From contig JALOTL010000001.1 of NCBI GenBank assembly GCA_025457915.1, positions 124,001 to 188,000 on the forward strand: DNA of 64,000 nucleotides, in the 5' to 3' direction. The DNA comes from Spirochaetota bacterium (GTDB taxonomy: Bacteria; Spirochaetota; UBA4802; UBA5550). This document shows, piece after piece, positions 29,524 to 37,303 of this stretch. A program made the translations under genes and the position numbers. Below the pieces are notes generated by a model that was not told the DNA's origin, did not search any database, and saw only the letters and a list, made by a program, of their open reading frames with translations. How positions within the stretch are numbered: position 1 is the stretch's first letter; each line of letters begins with the position of its first letter.

Positions 29524-29558
29524 AATTTCTTTTTTTAAAAAAAATTATATAAAAATAA

Positions 29559-29587
29559 TTGACAAAAAATTAATGCCGTTTTTAATG
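29559..29587 (+). promoter_or_regulatory. Promoter of the 5S rRNA gene
   Basis: TTGACA (29559-29564) followed after 16-17 bases by TTTAAT/TTAATG (29581-29587). An A/T-rich stretch upstream could act as an UP element. Transcription would begin near the 5S 5' end. Confidence 0.55.
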
Positions 29588-29591
29588 GCAA

Positions 29592-29711
<120 letters not shown>

Positions 29712-29731
29712 TAGCAATCATAATAATAAAT

Positions 29732-29761
29732 AAAAAAGGCACCTGTAAAGGTGCCTTTTTT
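29732..29761. terminator. Bidirectional terminator after 5S rRNA
   Basis: AAAAAAGGCACC, a six-base loop, then GGTGCCTTTTTT. It ends the 5S transcript on the plus strand and the lipoprotein gene 29780-30244 on the minus strand. Confidence 0.88.
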
Positions 29762-29779
29762 ATTATATGAGCAGTTCTT

Positions 29780-30244
29780 TTATTTTACTCCGCCTTTCAT
29801 TTTTGTGGATTCAACCATCTTTTTAAGGCCTTTCGCATGGACTACATAGATTACTTCGCAGCCGTTGTCATCGCATTTGGATTCTTCAACTGATCCGCCT
29901 TTGATGGTTCCCTCGATTTCTTCGGAAACAGCAATACCGGCAAGCCTGAAATCTTTCATCCCTGCAGCGCCCTGTATCTTGGCACCAGTGAATTTGCCGA
30001 GTATTTCGTACATGGCCTTAAGCTGGGCAGCTTTAAGAGCGCTTTCTTCCCTTACTATCGGATTGTCTTCATCCTCTTTGGGATAAGCTCCCCTTGCTGA
30101 CAGAGCATAAGTATCTTCATCAATCCACTGGCCCGTTTTATAGGACTGGCCTTTCATAATACCGATTTTTTGGCTGCTGCAAGATACAATAGCCAGCCCC
30201 AATCCCAGCACAAGGGCCATCATCACAATAAAAGTTTTTTTCAT
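29780..30244 (-). CDS. LPP20-like lipoprotein, paralogue A
   Basis: 154 residues, signal peptide with lipobox IVSC. The domain starts with QWIDEDTYALSARG, followed by an alanine-rich helix (ALKAAQLKAMYEILGKF) and ends EVIYVVHAKGLKKMVE. The W-x-D-x-D-T...A-x-G...A-rich helix...Y-V-x-x-K-G-L-K layout is shared with two genes nearby and resembles the LPP20 lipoprotein family. A very strong ribosome site, AAGGAGG, precedes the ATG. Envelope location is clear; function unknown. Confidence 0.78.
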   Translation of the reverse strand: MKKTFIVMMALVLGLGLAIVSCSSQKIGIMKGQSYKTGQWIDEDTYALSARGAYPKEDEDNPIVREESALKAAQLKAMYEILGKFTGAKIQGAAGMKDFRLAGIAVSEEIEGTIKGGSVEESKCDDNGCEVIYVVHAKGLKKMVESTKMKGGVK

Positions 30245-30296
30245 ATATAATCCTCCTTTTTTTTTCTTCTGCCCGGTTTTTCAGAGCATGTATATT

Positions 30297-30316
30297 AAAA
30301 GAGATCGCTCTCTTTT
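30297..30316. terminator. Short bidirectional terminator-like hairpin
   Basis: AAAAGAGA and TCTCTTTT flank a four-base loop (GCGA on the minus strand). Placed just after the stop of the lipoprotein gene 30333-30713. Confidence 0.5.
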
Positions 30317-30332
30317 ATTCCTGTATTGTTGT

Positions 30333-30713
30333 TTAATTAGAAAGCCTTTTCAATCCCGGTCTTTTTACTTCATAAATAATGTTCATCTTTTTTTCAGCCG
30401 CATTATATTGCTTTGAAACCACCCTGCCCTTTTCATACAAATCAAGTACCTCTGACATAGAAAGGGTATTTATGAATTTTTGCTTTATTTTAAACTGTGC
30501 GTTTCTTCTGGCTGCATCAAGAGCTCCGGCCTCTTTCCTGGAATCATCGTTGCCGAACAACTCCTCGCCGTCTGCAGCTATGCGGAATGTATCTTCGTCA
30601 ACCCAACCGGTTTTCTCTGTCGATTTAACCGAAGAGTTGACAGCTTTATCGCTGCAGGACATGAAAATAGGCAATACAATGATAAAAGAAACTAAATATA
30701 AATTTTTCATCAT
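30333..30713 (-). CDS. LPP20-like lipoprotein, paralogue B
   Basis: 126 residues, lipobox FMSC. The core TGWVDEDTFRIAADGEEL, the helix ALDAARRNAQFKIKQKF and the end NIIYEVKRPGLKRLSN match paralogue A. Two adjacent ATG codons begin the frame and neither has a strong ribosome site, unlike paralogue A. A gap of 88 bases with a hairpin separates the two, so they may be separate units. Function unknown. Confidence 0.75.
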   Translation of the reverse strand: MMKNLYLVSFIIVLPIFMSCSDKAVNSSVKSTEKTGWVDEDTFRIAADGEELFGNDDSRKEAGALDAARRNAQFKIKQKFINTLSMSEVLDLYEKGRVVSKQYNAAEKKMNIIYEVKRPGLKRLSN

Positions 30714-30861
30714 TTGTTGAATTTAACTATCATTCCCGGCACAGTCATAAAATATTAATAATATAACACCGCTTAGTCAATATAAAATTACCTTTTTTTA
30801 AAATTTTACATAATACTGCGGGTTTTGATTTTTCCGTTCGCCGGAGGGATTTATGAAATAT

Positions 30862-31392
30862 TTATTCCATTGCCTTTCTGACGGCCATTCCAAGCATTAT
30901 GGTAACCAGAACAATATTAACAAAAAACCATAAAAAATGAATATCTTCCATCGGCCGGAAGTTATAAATAAGCGCACTTCCGTTCCCGGCGCCGAAACCT
31001 ATAACTATTATTTCGCTGTATCTTACGAATATATTGATTGCCGAATCCGCCAGGCTTTCAGAGGTATTAACCTGAGATTGTTCAAAATGCCTTTTTGCCA
31101 TAGGAAGCATAAAAAATACCAAAGCAAAAAACATTGAAGAATTGCCCAGCCAGTTATATATTATCATGGGAATTAAAATGCCAATTATTGACGACACGCC
31201 TAAAATTGTGAAAAAGGTTGTCATCGTATACTTTTTAATGATACTATTCCAATAATTAAGCAAGTACGGCAATATGCTTTTAAGTTCCTCTTTTGTAAAT
31301 TCATCCTTTGTAAGAAACAGATCAACATAATAGGATCCTGCGATAACAAGCAAAAGATAAAAAATAAAAACGAGAATTATCTCTATAATCAC
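30862..31392 (-). CDS. Four-helix membrane protein of unknown function
   Basis: 176 residues with hydrophobic helices at about 1-20, 58-83, 86-100 and 150-172, and a short polar stretch between. No motif recognised. It sits between two LPP20-like lipoprotein genes on opposite strands. An inner-membrane role related to those lipoproteins is possible but unsupported. Confidence 0.6.
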   Translation of the reverse strand: MIIEIILVFIFYLLLVIAGSYYVDLFLTKDEFTKEELKSILPYLLNYWNSIIKKYTMTTFFTILGVSSIIGILIPMIIYNWLGNSSMFFALVFFMLPMAKRHFEQSQVNTSESLADSAINIFVRYSEIIVIGFGAGNGSALIYNFRPMEDIHFLWFFVNIVLVTIMLGMAVRKAME

Positions 31393-31570
31393 TTTATATC
31401 TCCTCCAGGGTGAAATTAAAAAATATCATTTGACATAAAACAAAAAAGTCAACTATTTAATTCAAGTATTTTGGTCCAATTTTATATCTTAAAAAATGCT
31501 AGAATCTTTATCATACAATATTAAAATATCAAAAAATAAGACTCGAATTAATTGCATAAGGAGTGCCGAT

Positions 31571-31972
31571 ATGAAAAAAGCCACCGCCCTTTTATTGTTA
31601 GCCTTTCTTTCCTGCTCATCCAATGATAAAACCACTACCCAGAAAAACGACACAGACATAAAAAAACCTTTATCAGTCAATGACAGCTCTTCTCTGAAAA
31701 TCGGCTGGGAAGACCCTGACACTTATATCGTAGCCGCGACCGGCAGCAATGAAGCGGCTGCCGTAAATAACGCCAAGCATAAAATATTGAAAGACATTGT
31801 AAATATACGGGTCAGAAAAGGGAGCGTATATACAGATATTTCAAAGATAGAAACGGAATTCGAAAACCCGTTGAAAACCGGAAAGGTGCTGGAAAAAACC
31901 AATACTGACGGCGGCATAAAGATCTATTATCAGATCAGGGATAAAGGTTTAAAAAGCAAATTCGAAAGATAA
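31571..31972 (+). CDS. LPP20-like lipoprotein, paralogue C
   Basis: 133 residues, lipobox FLSC. The core IGWEDPDTYIVAATGSNEAA, an alanine-rich helix and the end IKIYYQIRDKGLKSKFE match paralogues A and B. A longer frame opens at 31496, but AAGGAG seven bases before ATG 31571 and the signal peptide fix the start. It is on the opposite strand from its relatives and converges with purN. Confidence 0.75.
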   Translation: MKKATALLLLAFLSCSSNDKTTTQKNDTDIKKPLSVNDSSSLKIGWEDPDTYIVAATGSNEAAAVNNAKHKILKDIVNIRVRKGSVYTDISKIETEFENPLKTGKVLEKTNTDGGIKIYYQIRDKGLKSKFER

Positions 31973-32009
31973 CAGTTTAAAAAATCCTTTTCGCCGGTTC
32001 GTTTTAAAA

Positions 32010-32624
32010 TCATTTATCGATATAAACCTTTCTGCCGTTAATCCTTAATCTGCCTTCACAAAAAAGCTTAACGGACTCGGGCAGAATCCTGTGCTCCTCT
32101 TTTAGAATTCTTGATGAAAGACTCTCTATGCCGTCATCATCCATAACGCTTATCGGCGACTGTATGATGATAGGCCCCGTGTCCGTACCTTCATCGATAA
32201 AATGAGTCGTGCAGCCGGTTATTTTTACGCCGTAATCAAGCGCCTGCTGTTGACTGTGCACCCCAGGAAAAGACGGCAACAAAGCCGGATGAATATTTAT
32301 AATTCGGTTTCTGTATTTCCTGATGAAAAATGCCGTTAAAATCCTCATATATCCGGCTGCGACAACAAGATCCGTTTTATATTTTTCCAGAAGTCTGATC
32401 ATCTCGGATTCGTGGGCCTCTCTTCCCGGAAAATCACGGGGGTTAATGAAATAAGAATCCATCCCGAAATCCCCGGCAATCGTAAGGGCCCTGGCTTCCG
32501 CCTTGTCTGATATTACGATCCCGAGATTTGCTTTTATATAGCCGCTTTTTATTTTTTCGGCAACCGTCTGGAAATTTGATCCACGTCCTGAAACAATAAA
32601 AGATACGGTTTTTTTAAACATCAT
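32010..32624 (-). CDS. purN: Phosphoribosylglycinamide formyltransferase
   Basis: Transfers a formyl group from formyl-THF to GAR in purine synthesis. 204 residues with SGRGSNFQTV at the N-terminus, the catalytic Asn-His pair in NIHPALLPSFPG and the catalytic Asp in HFIDEGTDTGPIIIQ. AAGGAG precedes two adjacent ATG codons. It lies 12 bases downstream of the PP-loop gene, in a unit with moeA that has no pathway link. Confidence 0.95.
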   Translation of the reverse strand: MMFKKTVSFIVSGRGSNFQTVAEKIKSGYIKANLGIVISDKAEARALTIAGDFGMDSYFINPRDFPGREAHESEMIRLLEKYKTDLVVAAGYMRILTAFFIRKYRNRIINIHPALLPSFPGVHSQQQALDYGVKITGCTTHFIDEGTDTGPIIIQSPISVMDDDGIESLSSRILKEEHRILPESVKLFCEGRLRINGRKVYIDK

Positions 32625-32636
32625 GCGGCTCCTTAA

Positions 32637-33635
32637 TCAAATTCTCATTTTATCCAGTTCTTCTTCAAGCGCCTGCCCGTGATAAATAAGCTTTCTTGAC
32701 ACGCCGGAACTATCCGTGACCGTAATAGCACTTTCGCCCGATTCAGGCCTGCCGTACCTGTTGATAATTCTGCATACAAGAGCCAATTCTTCATCGCGTA
32801 ATAATCCCTTCACAAAAACCGAAGGCCCCTTGAAATCCGGAACAAAAAAAAGATCGGAAAAATCCCTGTATTTAACCATCTCGTCATGTTCCAGTCCGTT
32901 TCTTGTTACGATTATCTTCGCGTTATCGCTTAATCTGAAATGCCTTCCAATGGTTAAAAGATATATATCAGATATACTGATTTCCTCATGATGCATGAAA
33001 AGGTCCCTGACCCTTTCCGCAATATAGCGGTCGGTGAGAAGGCACCCCCCGGCCGGGGAGGAGAATTCATTGATGCCGTATTTACCGGCAAGTTCCATCT
33101 GTCTTTTTCTGGATCTGCCGCTGAAGTCCAACAGCATCTCCCGGTTTACAACACCTTCCATTTCTGGGATCGTGGGCTTCAACAGCCTGGCGGACAGAGG
33201 CCTCAGAAGCCTGCCCTTGATCCCGGATTCCTTTTCAATAAGGTTGAGCGTATTTTTCAGTTGCGACATCGGCCTTTGTCCCACTACCTCGCCGGTGGCC
33301 ACGAATTCAGCGCCGATGGATTTCATAAACTCAGCGGCTTTTCTTATAAAATATATTTTACAGTCAATGCAGGGGTTGATGTGCTTTCCGTATCCGTATC
33401 TTGGCTTTCTAAGTATATCGAGATAATCCTTGCCGCATCTAAAATATTCTACATCCAGTGAAATCTGCCCGGCCAGCAGAGAAATGCGCAGGGTTTTCGG
33501 ATCTATATCAGGTTTTACAAAAGGAAGAATGCAGTTGAATCCTATTATCTCCAAACCCTGGTCCTTAAGCACCCTTGCCGCAAGAAGGCTGTCGAGTCCT
33601 CCAGAATACAGGACGACACCCCTGGGTCTATCCAT
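32637..33635 (-). CDS. PP-loop ATPase with NFACT-R-like C-terminus, tRNA-thiolation type
   Basis: 332 residues. The N-terminal half is an adenylating PP-loop domain (LYSGGLDSLLAARVL) with a CIDCK pair and TGEVVGQRPMSQ, as in MnmA/ThiI-like sulfur-transfer enzymes; a later cysteine sits in AGGCLLTD. The C-terminal part (IGRHFRLSDNAKIIVTRN...FKGPSVFVKG) resembles the NFACT-R domain. Such fusions are usually annotated as tRNA thiouridine enzymes without proof. The ATG at 33635 overlaps the moeA stop (TGATG) and has GAGG upstream. The RNA target is unknown. Confidence 0.82.
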   Translation of the reverse strand: MDRPRGVVLYSGGLDSLLAARVLKDQGLEIIGFNCILPFVKPDIDPKTLRISLLAGQISLDVEYFRCGKDYLDILRKPRYGYGKHINPCIDCKIYFIRKAAEFMKSIGAEFVATGEVVGQRPMSQLKNTLNLIEKESGIKGRLLRPLSARLLKPTIPEMEGVVNREMLLDFSGRSRKRQMELAGKYGINEFSSPAGGCLLTDRYIAERVRDLFMHHEEISISDIYLLTIGRHFRLSDNAKIIVTRNGLEHDEMVKYRDFSDLFFVPDFKGPSVFVKGLLRDEELALVCRIINRYGRPESGESAITVTDSSGVSRKLIYHGQALEEELDKMRI

Positions 33636-34873
33636 CAAATTTCCTCGTGCTTTATCAACTGTATGTCAACCTCAGAACCTTCTTCGATATCCCCCGCTTC
33701 CTCCGGCAGAATAATAAGGCAGTTCGCGTCGCTCATTGACTTCAATATGCCGGACCCCTGGGGACCGGTAGTAGTGACATGCAGGGCACCGTTTTTTATA
33801 AAAAAAACGGCCCTGATAAAATGCCTTCTTCCGGGCTTTTTTGGTACAGGGTCAGCGAGAACGGCCTTCATAACGGGCTTATTGATTCTAAAAGCGCCCA
33901 TCATTTTTAAAATCGCCGGCCTTACGAATTCCAGAAAGGATATCATTGTTGAAACCGGATTGCCGGGAAGACCGAAAAACAGAATGTTTTTTTTCACGCC
34001 GAAAACAAGAGGCTTTCCGGGTTTCATCATTATATTTTCTATAATGATGCTGAACCCGGCTTCGACAAGGGCCTCCCTTACAAAATCATATTCGCCCATC
34101 GATACGCCGCCGCTTGTTATTATAATGTCTCCAGTCAACCCGTCGATTATTTTATTTCTAATTTCATCCCTGTTGTCCCTCGCTATCCCAAGATAATCAT
34201 GAACAGCTCCGTACTTCGAAACCTCCGACATCAATGTATACGCATTGCTGTTTCTTATCATACCCGGTTTTAAAGCATCTTCCATATCAGCGATTTCATC
34301 GCCGGTAGACAATATCTTAACCAGCGGTCGCCTGTGGACCTCGACGTTTCTGAGTCCAATCGATACGAGCAGTCCAAGCTCGGCGGATCCGATCCTGCAT
34401 CCCATCGGAAGCACTTTTTTGCCCGACTGTATATCCTCGCCGGCAAACCTGACATTCTCATGCCTGCTTACGCTTCTGGAAACGAAAACGTTTCCTTCTG
34501 ATTCAAAAGTATCCTCGACCTGGATAACCGAATCGGCCCCGGAGGGGATTCCGGCACCGGTCATTATCCTTATCGCGCATCCCGCCTTTAATTTAAATTT
34601 TGAAAAATCATCCCCCGCCTTTATCTCATCGATAACGATTAATTTTACGGGAAAGTCCCGCGAGGCATTTTTCAGATCGTCATGCTTGACCGCATAACCG
34701 TCCATGGCGGAATTGTCAAATAAAGGTATATTGATGTCCGCAATAATATCGGATGATAAAAATCTGCCGCATGATTCGACGACTGAAACCTTTTCCGTTC
34801 CGGTTTTTTCCGCATGGCGAAGTATTTTAGACAGAGCCCCTTCAAAATATGTTTTATTTGATTTATCTTTCAT
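33635..34873 (-). CDS. moeA: Molybdopterin molybdenumtransferase
   Basis: Inserts molybdate into adenylylated molybdopterin. 412 residues with FDNSAMDGYAV and RIMTGAGIPSGADSVI near the N-terminus, STGDEI, TSGGVSMGEYDF (MPT-binding), LPGNPVS and a C-terminal beta domain. First gene of a moeA, PP-loop, purN unit. No other molybdenum cofactor genes or molybdoenzymes are in the window. A 334-base leader lies upstream. Confidence 0.95.
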   Translation of the reverse strand: MKDKSNKTYFEGALSKILRHAEKTGTEKVSVVESCGRFLSSDIIADINIPLFDNSAMDGYAVKHDDLKNASRDFPVKLIVIDEIKAGDDFSKFKLKAGCAIRIMTGAGIPSGADSVIQVEDTFESEGNVFVSRSVSRHENVRFAGEDIQSGKKVLPMGCRIGSAELGLLVSIGLRNVEVHRRPLVKILSTGDEIADMEDALKPGMIRNSNAYTLMSEVSKYGAVHDYLGIARDNRDEIRNKIIDGLTGDIIITSGGVSMGEYDFVREALVEAGFSIIIENIMMKPGKPLVFGVKKNILFFGLPGNPVSTMISFLEFVRPAILKMMGAFRINKPVMKAVLADPVPKKPGRRHFIRAVFFIKNGALHVTTTGPQGSGILKSMSDANCLIILPEEAGDIEEGSEVDIQLIKHEEI

Positions 34874-35130
34874 CAGTCACTTTAATTATATTTTATATTT
34901 TATGGATACTTTTTGAAATATGGAAATTATTTCCTTTTATCATTGCTGAGAAAAAATTACAAAGAATCGTTTGAAATCTGAACATTCTTAATACTTAAAC
35001 ATTTCCACTCGTTTGACAATCAAAAACGGGAATCAAGACTGACAATAAAATTCATTAAACTCAAATCTGCTATTCAACCATGTTGATTAATATTATTAAA
35101 CGGCAAAAAATGCATTAATAATAATTTTTT

Positions 35131-35146
35131 GTCAAAAAATATTGAC
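35131..35146. promoter_or_regulatory. Candidate operator: GTCAA-N6-TTGAC
   Basis: A dyad of two five-base arms that overlaps the -35 box of the XRE gene. The position would let a dimeric repressor block its own promoter. Binding by the XRE protein is inference. Confidence 0.35.
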
Positions 35147-35170
35147 TGCAAGAATTTTTTTATTTAAATT
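35142..35170 (+). promoter_or_regulatory. Sigma70-type promoter of the XRE gene
   Basis: TTGACT (35142-35147), 17-base spacer, TAAATT (35165-35170), about 38 bases before the ATG. Confidence 0.6.
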
Positions 35171-35207
35171 GAGTTAATAACACTATTAGGATACACAAAG
35201 AGGTAAT

Positions 35208-35642
35208 ATGAATTCCAATATTGAAGCAACAAAAAATAAATACTCTGAGAGATACAAGAATCATGAGATTCTTTCTCAAGATATTCTCAATGACGAAAAG
35301 GAGGCGGGTTTTTTCAAGCAGATCAGGTTGAGGCTGAAACAGGTAAGGAAAGATCTGAAAATGACCCAGAGAGAATTCGGCGAAACTTCAGGAATAGATC
35401 GAAGATATGTTGCGAAAGTTGAATGCGGATCTCAAAATCCATCCTTTAAATTCCTGCGAAGCATATCAATTAAACATAAGATTTCACTTGACTGGCTTCT
35501 CTATGGCGTTGCGGATAAATTCGTAGAAACCACCCCGGAAAGCTACGGCGATGAACTGGTTATTTTTAAGAAACTCCTTGATAATGCAAGCAAGGATGAT
35601 ATTGACGTAGTCATCAAGATGATTAAAAAAATCCTCAGCTGA
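35208..35642 (+). CDS. XRE-family transcriptional regulator
   Basis: 144 residues. A Cro/CI-type helix-turn-helix lies at about 43-100 (LRLKQVRKDLKMTQREFGE, IDRRYVAKVECGSQNPSFKF, ISLDWLLYG). The N-terminal 40 residues are polar and the C-terminal 40 helical, perhaps for dimer formation. It has its own promoter, a possible operator and a strong terminator, so it forms a single-gene unit. The closest neighbours are STAS and GGDEF genes on the other strand. A phage origin is not indicated, since no phage genes are near. Confidence 0.88.
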   Translation: MNSNIEATKNKYSERYKNHEILSQDILNDEKEAGFFKQIRLRLKQVRKDLKMTQREFGETSGIDRRYVAKVECGSQNPSFKFLRSISIKHKISLDWLLYGVADKFVETTPESYGDELVIFKKLLDNASKDDIDVVIKMIKKILS

Positions 35643-35652
35643 CATACCGGAG

Positions 35653-35687
35653 GGACGGTATGATTAATAAATCATACCGTCCTTTTT
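35653..35687 (+). terminator. Rho-independent terminator
   Basis: A 13-base-pair stem (35653-35665 with 35670-35682), AATA loop, then TTTTT. Ends the XRE transcript. On the minus strand it lies just after the STAS gene stop and may serve it too. Confidence 0.9.
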
Positions 35688-35692
35688 ACTAT

Positions 35693-36043
35693 TCAATGCT
35701 GAATTATATATTCAATCTCAATATTTTCATTTATATGCTGTAGATTTGATAACAAATCATTCTGCCATGGTACGAATTTCAATGCCAGTATCTTAAATTT
35801 TATCCCGGTATTCCTGATTTTAATAAAAAAAAGACAAAGAGAAGCAATAGCTGAACTGTTGATATACGAGAGATTGGATATATCAATTATCAGATACTCC
35901 TCGGAATTCTTGGCATACCTGTTTAAAAAATTTGAAATTTCATCGTATTCCTCGATAGACTGGTGACGCAGAATGCCCCGAAAAATAACCTTGTTGCAGT
36001 TATCGAGATATTCGATCGAATAATTTTCATTATCAATTTTCAT
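35693..36043 (-). CDS. slr1659-type STAS regulatory protein
   Basis: 116 residues with a STAS-like fold pattern: GILRHQSIEEYDEISNFL, LIIDISNLSYINSSAIASL, then WQNDLLSNLQHINENIEI, which match the slr1659-type family. The SS in YINSSAIASL is at the position phosphorylated in anti-sigma antagonists. Such proteins take part in partner switching, being phosphorylated by kinases and released by PP2C phosphatases; two PP2C proteins are encoded further right. No anti-sigma kinase is adjacent. Role inferred from family. Confidence 0.78.
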   Translation of the reverse strand: MKIDNENYSIEYLDNCNKVIFRGILRHQSIEEYDEISNFLNRYAKNSEEYLIIDISNLSYINSSAIASLCLFFIKIRNTGIKFKILALKFVPWQNDLLSNLQHINENIEIEYIIQH

Positions 36044-36186
36044 ATCTTTTATAAAACTCTATAATTGGTATAGAAATTTTTTCTGTTAAATCATTTGTTT
36101 GTACAGGTTCAATATATAAGTATCATCTTTTATGAGTAAAAGACAAAAAAAAAATAAAATATTATTTATTTAGATTAAAAAAAACA

Positions 36187-37227
36187 TCAGTCCAGCTTAA
36201 GAATTTTGCCTTCTGCATCATATCCGAATATTTCTCCGATTCTTTTTTCCTTCGATGCATACATGGCATGATCTGCGCAACTGATTAACTCGATATGATC
36301 TATGACTTTATTGGGAAACGGATATGTGGCAATGCCGATCGACAGGGAAATTCCTTTGAAGTCTACTTGAGAGCTATCCCCGATTATTTCAGCAATATCA
36401 TATTCTTTGAGCATTTTTTTTATTCGCCTGGCCACCACTAAAGCGTTTTTGTGATCGGTTTCTGGCAAAAATATCGTGAACTCATCACCGCCGAACCTTG
36501 CCGCGATGTCATACGGCCTGATGATATAATTCGTAGCCTGCGGGTTTCCGTCCAAAAATCTGTAAAGGGAATCGTCAACGAAGGAACTGCTGATTTTCTT
36601 CAAAAACTGGTCGCCGATAAGATGGTTGAATTTATCATTAATTTCTTTAAAATTATCTCCATCAAAAAAAATTATCGAAAGGTGGGACCCCTCAACAATC
36701 GAATTTTTTCTAATGACGCGTTCAAATTCAGTTTTAAGCCTTTCCTCGAAGGTTCTTCTGTTAAGAAGGCCCGTCAATCCGTCGAAGCCTGACATCTGGA
36801 ATTTCGTGGCGTTTTTAACTATCGCGGACAGGGACTTTGCTCTTAACGGCTTGTTCAAAAAATAATATGCGCCCTTGTCAAGCAGCCTGTCAGAAAGATC
36901 ATCGTCATTGTGGCCTGTAATCGCGATAATCGGCGTGTTGAGTTTCAATTCAGTGGCGAGAATATCCATGACATATAATCCGTTTTTCGTATCAGGCGCC
37001 TCATTTTCGTTAAACGGGATGCTCAAATCGAGCAGTATGGTATCCCAATAGGTTTTTTTTACCAGTTCAATTGTTTCTGCCACACATTTTGACGTTTGTA
37101 TGTAATAATTCGGATTTGATGCCTTGAGTATTTTTGATATAATTTTTAAAATGGCCTCATCGTCATCGACGATCAATATGTTCTGGTCCCTTAGGTTTTC
37201 TTCAAAATCTGATCTATAAGTAATCAT
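36187..37227 (-). CDS. Response regulator with GGDEF diguanylate cyclase domain
   Basis: 346 residues. An N-terminal receiver (ILIVDDDEAILKI, phospho-Asp in ILLDLSIPF, final Lys in FLNKPLR) is joined to a GGDEF domain (FDGLTGLLNRR; RFGGDEF near residue 245). The active-site loop is intact, and RPYD five residues before GGDEF is a proper inhibitory I-site. It should make cyclic di-GMP in response to phosphorylation. No matching kinase is adjacent; the hybrid kinase at 41316 is the nearest. Confidence 0.93.
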   Translation of the reverse strand: MITYRSDFEENLRDQNILIVDDDEAILKIISKILKASNPNYYIQTSKCVAETIELVKKTYWDTILLDLSIPFNENEAPDTKNGLYVMDILATELKLNTPIIAITGHNDDDLSDRLLDKGAYYFLNKPLRAKSLSAIVKNATKFQMSGFDGLTGLLNRRTFEERLKTEFERVIRKNSIVEGSHLSIIFFDGDNFKEINDKFNHLIGDQFLKKISSSFVDDSLYRFLDGNPQATNYIIRPYDIAARFGGDEFTIFLPETDHKNALVVARRIKKMLKEYDIAEIIGDSSQVDFKGISLSIGIATYPFPNKVIDHIELISCADHAMYASKEKRIGEIFGYDAEGKILKLD

Positions 37228-37303
37228 AATGTCACAATCTATCCAAAAATGTAAAATATATCCGGGTAATTAATAATATACACATAATGCATTGAAAAAA
37301 AAA

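Larger units (their letters stand above)
34874..35207. other. Divergent intergenic region, moeA / XRE regulator
   Basis: 334 AT-rich bases without coding potential. It contains an inverted pair TATTATTAA (35091-35099)/TTAATAATA (35115-35123), the promoter at 35142-35170 and a small palindrome over its -35 box. No feature stands out on the moeA side. Confidence 0.5.

Noticed and set aside
35208-35642. XRE gene as a prophage repressor or antitoxin
   Set aside because: No toxin, integrase or phage gene is adjacent and the gene has its own terminator; an ordinary regulator is simpler.
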